Below, piece by piece: positions 37,842-46,834 of a DNA stretch of 64,000 nt. Under the pieces are notes generated by a model, which saw only the letters and a program-made list of their open reading frames with translations, made no database searches and had not been told where the DNA came from. This stretch comes from Candidatus Krumholzibacteriota bacterium (GTDB taxonomy: Bacteria > Krumholzibacteriota > Krumholzibacteriia > Krumholzibacteriales > Krumholzibacteriaceae). The position numbers and the translations under genes are program-made. Every line of letters starts with the position of its first letter. Position 1 is the stretch's first letter. The stretch is taken from assembly GCA_016933255.1 (NCBI GenBank), contig JAFGBF010000029.1, positions 41,294 through 105,293 of the forward strand, written 5' to 3'.

Positions 37842-38784
37842 AATCTTTACCTTCCGCAAAAGTTATGACCTTGTCCAGCATCCTGATGCCAAGATCATCT
37901 GCGGCCTCGGGATTATTCTTAAAGCCGGTGATGATCCCGGTCATTCTTCCGTACGAAAAGAATATGACCCTCCCCCTGTAAGGGAGCTCTCCTTCCGCTC
38001 TGACAGCACCCGGCCTATCGCCTTCCGTCATCTGGAATTTCGAGCCTGTCTCCCTGAACCAGTCGAGGATCCGGGAACTTCCCTCTGCATCTTTCAGGCT
38101 GAACAGAAATATCCTGCCTGGATCTCCTTCAATATCATATTCGGCTACAAAGGCCGGCGGGAGCGCGCCGCTTCCCAGTACTCCCTTTGAAACGTAACTT
38201 ATGCTTTTACTTCCGGCAGGGCCGCCGAGATCGAATAGCCCGACCTCTCGCGGAACCGATCCGGATTCATCGATCTTTTCCGCTATGAGCCGGGCAAAAA
38301 CCGTAATCAACCCGTAATTTTCTTCATATGCGGAGACTCTGACGTAAAATCTTCCCTTCCAGAAATGAATGGTATATCCATCCCCGAAAGCTTCGTTGCC
38401 TATATCATAGGCCTCGCTGTCGGGACTCCTGAACCGTGAATAGATGCCGAACGCTTCAAGAGGAGACCGATGCGCGTATATTTCGACCTTTATCTCTTCG
38501 CCGGCAGGATCGAGATAATGCTGGGCCAGCACTCTTTCAAAATCGTATTCAAGAAATCTCTCTGCCGAGCCATTGATATATTCCCATAGATCATCAGCCT
38601 CATAGGAGAGGGTCTCTCCATCTTTCACCCATCCCTCAATATCATCGTCCGCAGGCAGAAGCCGTCCATCGAGATCGTCAGGGCCTGCCAGAAGGTGTGA
38701 TGAAAAAAGAGGGAACAATAGAGAGGCCGCCAGAATCATAACAGGGTTGACCTTGTCGAGCATCCTGTTCGCCTTGCTGAACAT
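37837..38784 (-). CDS. Exported DUF6599-like protein
   Basis: A 315-residue protein with an N-terminal signal segment (VMILAASLLFPLFSSHLLA). The mature sequence has the pattern I associate with DUF6599: LLPADDDIEGW, DDLWEYINGSAERFLEYDF, then VEIYAHRSPLEAFGIYSRFR and FWKGRFYVRVSA. The function is unknown; members are periplasmic or lipid-anchored. There is no close operon partner. The hydrophobic start is long, and a later start is possible. Confidence 0.7.
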   Translation of the reverse strand: MFSKANRMLDKVNPVMILAASLLFPLFSSHLLAGPDDLDGRLLPADDDIEGWVKDGETLSYEADDLWEYINGSAERFLEYDFERVLAQHYLDPAGEEIKVEIYAHRSPLEAFGIYSRFRSPDSEAYDIGNEAFGDGYTIHFWKGRFYVRVSAYEENYGLITVFARLIAEKIDESGSVPREVGLFDLGGPAGSKSISYVSKGVLGSGALPPAFVAEYDIEGDPGRIFLFSLKDAEGSSRILDWFRETGSKFQMTEGDRPGAVRAEGELPYRGRVIFFSYGRMTGIITGFKNNPEAADDLGIRMLDKVITFAEGKDS

Positions 38785-38964
38785 CTTATTCGCCTTTCAG
38801 TTTCGACCAAAAAAGACTTTATTACCATCTCCTAATATATTTGGCAAAATGATTAATTGCTCCATCTTTTTTCTTTTTTTCCCCGCCTGCCCGTAAATAC
38901 TTAAACAGTGGTCATCTTTCTTTTCGAGTGCTATACTTGCACGGTCAGAGAAGGGAGTCTGTTT

Positions 38965-39327
38965 ATGGGGTTTTTTAAAAGACTTTTCGGAATCGAGGTC
39001 AACCCGGGAGAACCGGTCTCGCTTCCCGATATCGCCAGTTTCAACGAGGCAGTCAACGGCGAAAAGCCCTGTCTTGTATATTTTTTCCACCTCTGGTGCT
39101 CTTCCTGCCAGGTGATGGGCGGATTGCTTAACGAGATCGGCCCTGAGTATCTGGGCAGGATCGATTTCTATAAAGTCGATATTCATAAAGTTCCGGCCGC
39201 CGCTTCAGAACACAAGATCTCGGGCGTGCCGACACAGATCATATTTTCCGGCGGTCTGCCGGCAGCGAGGCAGACCGGATTGATGCCGATAGATCAGCTT
39301 AAGGAATGGATAGAGGGTCATCTGTGA
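38965..39327 (+). CDS. Thioredoxin-like protein
   Basis: A 120-residue thioredoxin-fold protein with a redox-active WCSSC motif and the cis-Pro segment SGVPTQIIF. A short basic N-terminal extension (MGFFKRLFGIEV) precedes the fold, and there is no signal peptide. It is likely a cytoplasmic disulfide reductase. ATG 38965 has AAGGGAG at good spacing and begins after the track's 38908 start. A TATACT box with a weak -35 lies just upstream (38909-38937). Confidence 0.85.
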   Translation: MGFFKRLFGIEVNPGEPVSLPDIASFNEAVNGEKPCLVYFFHLWCSSCQVMGGLLNEIGPEYLGRIDFYKVDIHKVPAAASEHKISGVPTQIIFSGGLPAARQTGLMPIDQLKEWIEGHL

Positions 39328-39408
39328 TCCTGTAGCAGCAGGACTCGACCTGATGGGCAGGCCGGGAAGGTCCTGAGGTGACGGCTCTATCCTCGATGGG
39401 AGCAGAAA

Positions 39409-40083
39409 GTGGTCAAAAATACAGCTGTTGTGGTTCTGACGGTCCTTATTTCCCTGTTTTCATGCTCCGCTGAAGCGGGAGACAGCCGTTATTTTTTTCA
39501 GATCACGGGTGGGGTCGGCCAGTCGATCCTGAAAAATCTTTCTGATGAACTTTCAACCCAGGATCAGGATGGAATACCTCTCGGTTTCTCCGCCGCTGTA
39601 TCCCTCGGACGTTCGCTGATGGACGGAAAGTGGTCGATAGAAGCACAGATGAACCTTACGCGTTATCCTGCGTTCAGTTATGCAAATGAATTTCAGGAGT
39701 TCAATGGACCCCTTCTGCATTTTGGCTATTCCATCGTGTTCAAAAGGTGCCTCAGGCCGGGAAAAGAGACCTTTGTGCCGCGGATAGGCGTCGGCCTGGG
39801 CTTCAGCAAAACGGAGCTCTCGGCCGGCAAAGGGATGCTGGACGGCCCTGAAGCGATCATCCTCCTGCAGGTGGATCACAGGATAAAAACGCATATCGAC
39901 CTTGTAGCAGAGGCCGTATGGATTCCCCTCATCAGGGAAGAAATATACAGATCTCCTTTCTCCGTTCAGAGTGATTATGACGGCATTCTCGATAGTAACG
40001 AAAAACGCCTGAGCGATGGCTATTCTTCGGTGGAATTCCGGCTTGGGATCAAGGTTCGGCTCAAGCCTCCAAAGCAATACTAA
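39409..40083 (+). CDS. Outer-membrane beta-barrel-like protein
   Basis: A 224-residue exported protein starting at GTG with GGGAG six bases upstream. A signal peptide (VVVLTVLISLFSCSAEA) precedes alternating strand sequence (YFFQITGGVGQSI, FVPRIGVGLGFSKTEL, VEFRLGIKVRL), compatible with an eight-stranded barrel. The Cys in LFSCSAEA makes lipidation conceivable but poor by consensus. I recognise no specific family. It forms a likely pair with the lipoprotein gene 42 bases downstream. Confidence 0.6.
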   Translation: MVKNTAVVVLTVLISLFSCSAEAGDSRYFFQITGGVGQSILKNLSDELSTQDQDGIPLGFSAAVSLGRSLMDGKWSIEAQMNLTRYPAFSYANEFQEFNGPLLHFGYSIVFKRCLRPGKETFVPRIGVGLGFSKTELSAGKGMLDGPEAIILLQVDHRIKTHIDLVAEAVWIPLIREEIYRSPFSVQSDYDGILDSNEKRLSDGYSSVEFRLGIKVRLKPPKQY

Positions 40084-40125
40084 GACTGCCCGGGCAGACA
40101 GGCTGAAAATATCGGAGGTCATATC

Positions 40126-40632
40126 ATGTCAAGGATCAGCGCGATCATAGTATTTTTATTCGTCATTATTGCCGGCTGCGCAACTCAATCATCAGATAAG
40201 GAGAAGGAAAAGGTCGGCGGTTGCCAGATCGACACCATAAGGACAGGGTTTGCGGTCGTGAATCATTCTGTCCTGCCCACCTGCACATACCGGATAAGCA
40301 TCAGATCAGTCAAAGACGTGGGAAAGGGCTCTTTTGTCACCTGTGCCAAGACGCTGACAGAGATACTCCTTTCAACCACTATAAAGATCGGTGAACGTTC
40401 GGATATTCTCCATATAGTAAAAGGACCGTGCTGGCCCGCTTACTCGATTATATTCCGGATCGACGTACCCGGCGAACACGCACTGGACCTTCTTCATGAA
40501 ACACTTCTCGGCACAGAATTCAACAGCTACTCCCCCTCTGAAGAGAGGCCGGAAGGATACGGCACTTTTTTCATAACCCTGTCGAAGGGATCGAGTGATA
40601 TCTGGACTGTATGGTATACCGGCGGAATTTGA
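40126..40632 (+). CDS. Small lipoprotein of unknown function
   Basis: A 168-residue exported lipoprotein with a textbook lipobox (VIIAGC) and a charged linker (SSDKEKEK). The compact domain contains four further cysteines, possibly forming disulfides. GGAGGT precedes the ATG. I do not recognise the domain. It converges on the reductive-dehalogenase-like gene with no spacer. Confidence 0.65.
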   Translation: MSRISAIIVFLFVIIAGCATQSSDKEKEKVGGCQIDTIRTGFAVVNHSVLPTCTYRISIRSVKDVGKGSFVTCAKTLTEILLSTTIKIGERSDILHIVKGPCWPAYSIIFRIDVPGEHALDLLHETLLGTEFNSYSPSEERPEGYGTFFITLSKGSSDIWTVWYTGGI

Positions 40633-41820
40633 TCAATCTTCGGAGTCATCAAGCCAGCGGGGGAGGGGCCTGGGACGAAATCTCGCCCCGTAGACCAGAT
40701 CGTCGCCAAAAACAAGGGCCCTTCTCATCCATGGCATTTTCACCGCTATGGTAGCTACCGTTCTGTGAAAAAACGTCCGCGGCTTTGTCCAGGGACATAC
40801 TGACTGGCATATCGAGCAGGTATACCCGGCCTTACCCCAGTACAGGAGGCACGCCTCCGGGTCGATCTGCCATTTCCAGATACCTCTGACCAGAGTCTTT
40901 TTGCCTTTTTCAATCGCTCCTGACGGACAGTTTACAGCGCATTTTTTGCACTTCTCGCAAAAATCCTGTATTCCGATATCGACCGGTTCATCATATTCAA
41001 GCGGCATATCGGTAGTTACGGTGGCAAGCCGAAAATTCGCTCCGAACCTCCTGCTGACAAGATACCCTGATCTCGCAAGCTCCCCTATTCCTGAATCAAC
41101 TGCCACCGGGACCGCCAGCAGACAGTAATTCCTGAGATGATGAGCGCGCGCCGGATATCCAAGCGCCCTTATGAACCTGGCCAGCTGTACCGAAGCCAGA
41201 ACGCTTCGGGAATATACGTTTCCCGTCTCAAGATCGACAGCCCTGCTTGTCCCGGTAGCGATCATCTCATTCGACTGCGGGAATGCCATAGAGACCGCGC
41301 TTTTATGATCCAGTTCGATCTTCTCTCCGTATTTGGCACCCTGATACCGATCAGGGACTCCTTTGAAATACGGGGGATTGGTATATCCAGTGTCAAAAAA
41401 TGGCCTCGAACCCCTGTGCGAGTATACCCATTCTTTTCTCAAGGGCCCGATCCGCACATCCCCGGCCCCGAGAAAAAGCGCAAACTCCTTTATTTTTCTC
41501 TTCGCCTCCCGCGGGCTCCACTCAGTCCTTCTCTCCGACGGGACCCCATCTACCATATCGGGCAGAGCCAGGGAAGCAGAAGGGATAAACTGCGATTCAT
41601 AAATACCCTGCGCTACATCATCGGTTCCGGGAGCCCCTTCCATCTTGGAAACGATAAAGCGGGCGAGGCGGCGGTCGACTTCGATCTTTTCAGGATATCT
41701 GCCATGATATTCTATCTCTTCGGGACTCCCCTCGACCAGGGCCTCACGGGAAAAAACGGTATCCCTCTCGTCAAATCTCGTGATCTCGCCGCCGATTACA
41801 TATGTTGGTATCTCAGCCAT
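40633..41820 (-). CDS. Reductive-dehalogenase-like (RdhA-type) iron-sulfur protein, no Tat signal
   Basis: A 395-residue protein with the corrinoid/Fe-S layout of RdhA and QueG relatives. The C-terminal half has RRFGANFRLATVTTDMPLE followed by two [4Fe-4S] motifs (Cys288/291/294/298 and Cys324/335/338/342). The TDMPL and CEKCKKCAVNCPSGAI segments match RdhA better than epoxyqueuosine reductase. There is no twin-arginine signal and no rdhB anchor, so it is cytoplasmic and the substrate is unknown. ATG 41820 (AGGAAAG upstream) is preferred to the TTG at 41883. It diverges from iorAB. Confidence 0.8.
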   Translation of the reverse strand: MAEIPTYVIGGEITRFDERDTVFSREALVEGSPEEIEYHGRYPEKIEVDRRLARFIVSKMEGAPGTDDVAQGIYESQFIPSASLALPDMVDGVPSERRTEWSPREAKRKIKEFALFLGAGDVRIGPLRKEWVYSHRGSRPFFDTGYTNPPYFKGVPDRYQGAKYGEKIELDHKSAVSMAFPQSNEMIATGTSRAVDLETGNVYSRSVLASVQLARFIRALGYPARAHHLRNYCLLAVPVAVDSGIGELARSGYLVSRRFGANFRLATVTTDMPLEYDEPVDIGIQDFCEKCKKCAVNCPSGAIEKGKKTLVRGIWKWQIDPEACLLYWGKAGYTCSICQSVCPWTKPRTFFHRTVATIAVKMPWMRRALVFGDDLVYGARFRPRPLPRWLDDSED

Positions 41821-42017
41821 CCGTACTTTCCTGTTAATCGAGTAACCCCTTGGATAATAGAGGATTTCCGTATTTATTGCCAACTCTTTCTGCAGCGTAA
41901 GGCGCTGTAGTAAAGCGTTGATATTTAGAGGGCTTTGCTGTACATTATAAGGGATGTGTCATACGCACTGTATTTGACTGCTATTGATAAATTATACACG
42001 CCAGGAGGAACTCTGTT

Positions 42018-43790
42018 ATGGAAATGCTGCTTTCCGGAAACCAGGCCCTTGCCCGAGGAATTTATGAGTACGGAGGCGAGTTCGCGTCGGCATACCCCGG
42101 AACACCGAGCACCGAGATCCTTGAGACAATAGCCAGGTTTTTCAAGGACGACGTCTATGCCGAATGGGCGATCAACGAGAAGGTAGCCCTGGAAGTCGCG
42201 GTCGGAGCCAGTTACGGCGGAGCAAGATCCCTTGCCGCTATGAAGCACGTCGGGCTTAATGTTGCAGCTGATCCGTTTATGACTCTTTCGTATACGGGAG
42301 TCAATGCCGGCCTGATCATTGTCTCCGCGGACGACCCCAGCCTTCATTCCTCGCAGAACGAACAGGACAACCGTTTCTATGGCAAATTCGCCTCTATCCC
42401 GGTACTCGAACCATCTACAAGCCAGGAAGCGAAAGATTTTGTAAAACACGCCTTTGAGATAAGTGAAGAATTCGATACCCCGGTACTGATAAGGGTCACC
42501 ACCCGAATATGCCACTCGAAGGGGCTCGTGACGATCGGGGAGCGCAAAACGGTAGACAGGGGAGGGTTTGAACCGAATATCGAAAAGTATGTCATGGTAC
42601 CTGCCTACGCCACCAAGAGACACAAACTCGTAATCGAGCGCCTTGAGAAACTTAAAGATTATGCCGAAAAAAGCAAACTGAACCAGATAGAATGGAACGA
42701 TAAAAAGGTAGGGATAGTAACAGGCAGTGTCGCCTATCAGTACGCGAAAGAAGCGATGCCAGACGCAAGCATCCTGAAGCTGGGTATCGGATTCCCTCTT
42801 CCGATGAAAAAGATCAAGAGCTTCGCATCCGAAGTCGATCAGCTCTTCGTGGTCGAGGAACTCGAGGGATTTTATGAAGAGATGATCGCTGCAGAAGGGA
42901 TCGAGGTGGAAGGGAAGAAGTACTTTTCCAACTTTCTTGAACTCAATATAGACTGCGTCAGAGAGGGATTCGTTAATGCCGGGGTCCTTGACAGCTCCGT
43001 TCTGAAGACCCTCCCGAAAACTGAATCTGTCTTGCCCAGGCCGCCCGTACTCTGTTCCGGATGCCCGCACAGGGGCCTGATGGTATCTCTTAAAAAACTC
43101 GGCGTATATACGACAGGTGATATCGGCTGTTACACCCTCGGCGGCCTTCCTCCGCTGAGCCAGATACATACCTGTCTCTGCATGGGAGCATCGATAGGCC
43201 ACGCCTTCGGTATCGAAAAGGCTGGGAAGACCGCAAAAAAAGCTGTCGCGCTTTTAGGAGACAGCACATTCCTTCACTCAGGGATCACCGGTCTTGCAAG
43301 TGCCGTGTTCAACAAAAGCAGGATAACGGTCGTTATAGCTGATAACAAGATCACGGCGATGACTGGAGGCCAGGACAACCCGGCGACGTTGAAGACGCTT
43401 ATGGGGGAGAAGACAAAGCCGGTCGATCTGGTCAAGCTCTGCGAGTCTCTCGGAGTCGAACATGTAAGAACAATTGATCCTTACGATCTTGACGCGACCT
43501 ACTCTGTCCTCAAGGAAGAAGTGGAAAGAGAGGACGTCTCTGTGGTAATAACTACAAGGCCATGCATGCTCTTCCCCTCGAAGATCAGGGATATCCCATA
43601 TAGGGTAGTGACGGAAACGTGTATCGCCTGCGGCGCCTGCTTCAGGGTCGGATGCCCCTCTATCTCCGCCGCTCCGGAAACGAACGAGAAGGGAAAACAC
43701 AAATCGCTGATAGACACTAACACCTGCACCGGATGTACTATCTGCGCCCAGGTCTGTCCCACTGGCGCCATAGTCAAGGTCGAATCCTGA
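42018..43790 (+). CDS. iorA: Indolepyruvate:ferredoxin oxidoreductase alpha subunit
   Basis: Thiamine-diphosphate enzyme that oxidatively decarboxylates aryl pyruvates from aromatic amino acids to acyl-CoA, reducing ferredoxin. The 590 residues carry the N-terminal pyrimidine domain (FASAYPGTPSTEILET), the TPP-binding region (LCSGCPHRG, MGASIGHAFG, LLGDSTFLHSG) and a C-terminal two-cluster ferredoxin domain (CIACGACFRVGCP, CTGCTICAQVCP). AGGAGG lies nine bases before ATG 42018. It is followed by iorB. Reduced ferredoxin could feed the hydrogenase operon downstream. Confidence 0.96.
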   Translation: MEMLLSGNQALARGIYEYGGEFASAYPGTPSTEILETIARFFKDDVYAEWAINEKVALEVAVGASYGGARSLAAMKHVGLNVAADPFMTLSYTGVNAGLIIVSADDPSLHSSQNEQDNRFYGKFASIPVLEPSTSQEAKDFVKHAFEISEEFDTPVLIRVTTRICHSKGLVTIGERKTVDRGGFEPNIEKYVMVPAYATKRHKLVIERLEKLKDYAEKSKLNQIEWNDKKVGIVTGSVAYQYAKEAMPDASILKLGIGFPLPMKKIKSFASEVDQLFVVEELEGFYEEMIAAEGIEVEGKKYFSNFLELNIDCVREGFVNAGVLDSSVLKTLPKTESVLPRPPVLCSGCPHRGLMVSLKKLGVYTTGDIGCYTLGGLPPLSQIHTCLCMGASIGHAFGIEKAGKTAKKAVALLGDSTFLHSGITGLASAVFNKSRITVVIADNKITAMTGGQDNPATLKTLMGEKTKPVDLVKLCESLGVEHVRTIDPYDLDATYSVLKEEVEREDVSVVITTRPCMLFPSKIRDIPYRVVTETCIACGACFRVGCPSISAAPETNEKGKHKSLIDTNTCTGCTICAQVCPTGAIVKVES

Positions 43791-43816
43791 TTGGAATGGA
43801 AAGGAGCATGTCAGAT

Positions 43817-44398
43817 ATGAATAACGGTACTACTAACGTTCTGATCGTAGGTGTGGGTGGTCAGGGTGTCCTGCTCGCAAGCGAGATCCTGACGGAGGTC
43901 GCCAAAAATATGGGGCTGGATGCAAAAAAAAGCGAAGTGCATGGAATGTCTCAGCGCGGAGGGATCGTGACAAGCCATGTCAGGTTCGGGAAAAAGGTAT
44001 CTTCTCCGCTTATCCCCGCGGGTGAGGCCGATGCCATACTGGCGTTCGAGCTTGCCGAAGGACTCAGGTGGGTCGGGCAGCTTGGCAAAGATGGAGTCAT
44101 GATCGTAAACACTCAGGAGATCATCCCGGTGATCACTACGACTGGAAAATTTTCATACCCTGAAAATATCCAGGAAAAGATCAGTCAGCTGGCCGGCAGC
44201 CCCATCTTTATAGACGCTTTCGAAATAGCTACGAAACTCGGCAACTTCCGGCTCGTCAACACGATCCTCCTCGGAGTCCTTTCGAAGTCGCTCGCCCTCG
44301 ATGAAAAAAAATGGCTGGAGGTAATAGAGAGGATGGCTCCGAAAGGAACAGGGGAATTGAACAGGAAAGCATTTCTGGAAGGAAGAAAATACGAGTAG
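43817..44398 (+). CDS. iorB: Indolepyruvate:ferredoxin oxidoreductase beta subunit
   Basis: Gamma-domain-type partner of IorA that binds CoA. The 193-residue protein opens with the signature NVLIVGVGGQGVLLASEIL and includes KKSEVHGMSQRGGIVTSHVR. ATG 43817 has AAAGGAG ten bases upstream. The in-frame ATGs at 43796 and 43808 are worse placed. It follows iorA by 26 bases and ends before a strong terminator. Confidence 0.95.
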   Translation: MNNGTTNVLIVGVGGQGVLLASEILTEVAKNMGLDAKKSEVHGMSQRGGIVTSHVRFGKKVSSPLIPAGEADAILAFELAEGLRWVGQLGKDGVMIVNTQEIIPVITTTGKFSYPENIQEKISQLAGSPIFIDAFEIATKLGNFRLVNTILLGVLSKSLALDEKKWLEVIERMAPKGTGELNRKAFLEGRKYE

Positions 44399-44443
44399 GA
44401 ATCTGCCGCCGTTTATCGGTCTGTAATGATTATTCGCAAATTC

Positions 44444-44477
44444 AGAGGCCTCCCCTCAAGGGGCGGGCCTCTCTTTT
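44444..44477 (+). terminator. Rho-independent terminator of iorAB
   Basis: AGAGGCC pairs with GGCCTCT and an inner CCCCT/AGGGG stem closes a short loop. CTTTTC follows. It overlaps the end of the converging protease gene. Confidence 0.8.
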
Positions 44478-44953
44478 CATTCTGCAGCTTCGAGAATAAT
44501 ATCTATCAGCCTCTCGACTCCGCCCCGCACCTCTTCGGAAAGTCCCTCATCGAGTTCCATGCTTTTCGGCTGGATCCCTACCATTATCGGATCTCCTTTC
44601 CATTCATTCTTGAGGAAAAGGATCATGTAATGGAGTGAAAGGCTGTGAGTACTGCTTGCCGACATCATCATCTTTTCAAGAGGAACGATCCTGACTTCTC
44701 CGGCTTCTCCGCCGAAATCTATGGCATCTATATAGACCACGCTTTCAAGGTTTCGCTTCTCCACCCATCCCCCGTAATTTTCGGGAACCTCCGCGCAATC
44801 GACCACCGGCATCTCTATCTTTCCCCGCAATCCTTCTACGACTTCGCATCCAGCGCCGTCATCCCCTTTTATTACGTTGCCTATACCAACTATTCCAAAA
44901 CGTTTTCCTTTTAATCTGGCATGCAGCTCGGTCCTTAGATCTTTTTCCGCCAT
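44477..44953 (-). CDS. [NiFe] hydrogenase maturation protease (HycI-like)
   Basis: Cuts the C-terminal extension from the hydrogenase large subunit after nickel insertion. The 158-residue protein has the family start FGIVGIGNVIKGDDGAG with its metal-binding Asp, then YIDAIDFGG and STHSLSLHYM, closest to HycI-type proteases of group 4 hydrogenases. ATG 44953 (AGAGAGG upstream) is preferred to the track start at 45004. It lies beyond the terminator of the hydrogenase operon on the same strand, so it needs its own promoter or read-through. Confidence 0.9.
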   Translation of the reverse strand: MAEKDLRTELHARLKGKRFGIVGIGNVIKGDDGAGCEVVEGLRGKIEMPVVDCAEVPENYGGWVEKRNLESVVYIDAIDFGGEAGEVRIVPLEKMMMSASSTHSLSLHYMILFLKNEWKGDPIMVGIQPKSMELDEGLSEEVRGGVERLIDIILEAAE

Positions 44954-45033
44954 GGTAGTGCCTCTCTCTGTTTCAGCTCCAGCAAACGCTGCGACGACAG
45001 CCATTGTAAGAGATATCCCGCCTGACTATCCAT

Positions 45034-45058
45034 AAAAAAAGGGAGCCTGGAAGCTCCC
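45034..45058 (-). terminator. Rho-independent terminator of the hydrogenase operon
   Basis: On the minus strand GGGAGC, a six-base loop and GCTCCC are followed by seven Ts. It stands just after the last hydrogenase gene. Confidence 0.88.
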
Positions 45059-45085
45059 CCTGTTTCTTCTTCGTTCCTGGAAGGA

Positions 45086-45712
45086 TCAGCTCGTCCCGTA
45101 TTCATCCGACAGTATATATGCCGATCGGCAATTGGGGCAGAGGATCTTCATAAAGTTATCTCTTTCCAGATTCTTCCGTGGATTATTACCTGTATCGGCG
45201 CCGACCAGATTCATCTCAGCGTACTTGGCGACAACGAGAGAGGGGTTGGCAAAAGCAAGTTCCCCCAATTGATCATTGATCCATCTGAAATGATCGACAG
45301 CCGTGATAGCTCCGCCGCAGCCCTCGCAGAATACAAGTTCCTTGTCGTGCGTGTCTATCGCATCGGCTTTGTCAATGCACGATTTCTCAAAATCAGGATC
45401 GAGCTTGATCCCCTTGCCGGTGATACAGTATTCATAGCACTGGCTGCAGAAGATGCATTGCGCCCAGTTTCTCTCTATCCTGCGCACCAGCGTCCCTTTT
45501 TCTTCCCTGTACTCGTCAATGATCGTGATCGCGCCCGCAGGGCAGACCTGTCCGCACGCTCCGCACCCTACACAATCGTCCGGCACATAGGTGGGAGTCC
45601 CTCTGAAATGTTCGGGAACCGTCGCAGGCTCTTTAGGAAACTTTGAAGTGTACGGGCCCTTTACCAGAGCTGTAACAGCTTCCTTCAATTCTCTCAGTTT
45701 AGGCTTACGCAT
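45086..45712 (-). CDS. Hydrogenase [4Fe-4S] subunit, NuoI/MbhN-like
   Basis: A 208-residue electron-transfer subunit joining the membrane arm to ferredoxin or the diaphorase. Two ferredoxin motifs are present (CVGCGACGQVCPAGA and CIFCSQCYEYCITGKG). The C-terminal half has two CxxC pairs (FCEGCGGAI, LCPNCRSAY), a zinc-ribbon-like addition also seen in some HycF/HyfH-like subunits. It is the last gene of the 17-gene operon, separated from the other hydrogenase core genes by the Mrp block. Confidence 0.88.
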   Translation of the reverse strand: MRKPKLRELKEAVTALVKGPYTSKFPKEPATVPEHFRGTPTYVPDDCVGCGACGQVCPAGAITIIDEYREEKGTLVRRIERNWAQCIFCSQCYEYCITGKGIKLDPDFEKSCIDKADAIDTHDKELVFCEGCGGAITAVDHFRWINDQLGELAFANPSLVVAKYAEMNLVGADTGNNPRKNLERDNFMKILCPNCRSAYILSDEYGTS

Positions 45713-45750
45713 TCTGAATTAAAACCCCCGCTGAATATCTTTTCACTCTT

Positions 45751-46092
45751 TCAGTTATCCTCAGAACCCTCTGAATCATCCTTGTATTTATCCATAACCG
45801 AGTCATCCCATAGCCTGATCCCCGAACGGTGCGCGGCTCTGGCGATAGCATGGGCTCCCGTGGGAGCTGTCATAAGAACAAACCAGATGCAAAGCAGGGC
45901 CTTGACGCCTATCGCATTGAACCCGGTATAAAAAACAACGCTCAACAGGATCAGGGCTGTTCCAAGAGTCACGCATTTTGTCGCGGCCTGAAGCCTGTTA
46001 TAGATATCCGGAAGACGGACAAGCCCGATACAACCGACAATATCGAATGTTATCCCGACCACGAGAAGGGTCATTCCGATAGTCTCATTCAT
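45751..46092 (-). CDS. mrpG: Mrp-type antiporter subunit G
   Basis: A 113-residue membrane protein with three helices and the MnhG/MrpG signature GCIGLVRLPDIYNRLQAATK, then TAPTGAHAIARAAHRSG. ATG 46092 with GAGGGG upstream is used. It overlaps mrpF by eight bases. It corresponds to MbhC in Pyrococcus-type hydrogenases. Confidence 0.93.
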   Translation of the reverse strand: MNETIGMTLLVVGITFDIVGCIGLVRLPDIYNRLQAATKCVTLGTALILLSVVFYTGFNAIGVKALLCIWFVLMTAPTGAHAIARAAHRSGIRLWDDSVMDKYKDDSEGSEDN

Positions 46093-46339
46093 CAAAACCC
46101 CTCCCCTCGAGATATTTTGCAAGGGCCAGCGTCCCTATAAAGCTAAGAAGAGCCCATGACAATCCTATATTCATATATAGATCTTTTTTCGTGATTATCG
46201 AATAGATCGCGCAAAACCCGACAACCAGGGTCCCTACGATATCGATAGCCACGGTCCTGTCAGGAGCTGTAGGGCCTTTACCTACCCTGTACAGGCACAG
46301 GAAAAGGCAAAGAATCAAAAGCCCGATAAAGATACTCAC
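46085..46339 (-). CDS. mrpF: Mrp-type antiporter subunit F
   Basis: An 84-residue protein with three helices and the conserved RVGKGPTAPDRTVAIDIV segment of MnhF/MrpF. It starts at GTG, overlapping the stop of mrpE (GTGA), a sign of translational coupling. It corresponds to MbhB. Confidence 0.92.
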   Translation of the reverse strand: MSIFIGLLILCLFLCLYRVGKGPTAPDRTVAIDIVGTLVVGFCAIYSIITKKDLYMNIGLSWALLSFIGTLALAKYLEGRGFDE

Positions 46340-46821
46340 TCGAATACCCTTTCTAATAGATTTTCAAAATGGCCGACGATCAACTCTGTCTCTTTTTCCG
46401 GATCCTCAGATGAGATGTTGATCCAGTGTATATATAGATGATCACCGGTCATATCCACCGTCAGAGTCCCCGGTGTCAGGGTGATCGAATTAGCCAGAAA
46501 AGTCCTGGCCATGTCGGTTTTCAGCCTGGTCCTGACCTTGACGATCCCCGGACGGATAGGCATGTTGATATTAAGAACCCTGTAGGCGACATCGAAATTC
46601 GCCTTGATGACATACCAGATAAAAACGACCGTATACACGCACATCCAGAAAAAACGGATCGGATAAAATACCTTTACCGAACCGATCGGGAATATATCCC
46701 CAAGCAGAAGATCAGCCAGCAAAGCCACTATCACGCCTGCAAGGACTTCCTGCCATTGGAGCGACCAGGTCAAAGCCAGCCAGATGCCAAGCAGGATTAA
46801 AAAATGTAAAAATCGTTTCAT
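46336..46821 (-). CDS. mrpE: Mrp-type antiporter subunit E
   Basis: A 161-residue protein with N-terminal helices and the cytoplasmic-side motif FLANSITLTPGTLTVDM diagnostic of MnhE/MrpE. ATG 46821 has AAAGGG upstream; the 46848 start in the track overlaps mrpD. It corresponds to MbhA. Confidence 0.93.
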   Translation of the reverse strand: MKRFLHFLILLGIWLALTWSLQWQEVLAGVIVALLADLLLGDIFPIGSVKVFYPIRFFWMCVYTVVFIWYVIKANFDVAYRVLNINMPIRPGIVKVRTRLKTDMARTFLANSITLTPGTLTVDMTGDHLYIHWINISSEDPEKETELIVGHFENLLERVFE

Positions 46822-46834
46822 CTGATTCCCTTTT

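Noticed and set aside
40633-41820. Epoxyqueuosine reductase QueG
   Set aside because: The spacing and wording of the Fe-S motifs and the TDMPL segment fit RdhA better, though a shared origin leaves some doubt.
41974-41998. Promoter TTGACT with TATACA upstream of iorA
   Set aside because: The spacing between the boxes is about 13 bases, too short for a normal sigma-70 promoter.
41925-43202. 425-residue ORF on the minus strand
   Set aside because: It is antisense to iorA, whose sequence is strongly conserved; the ORF has no family features.
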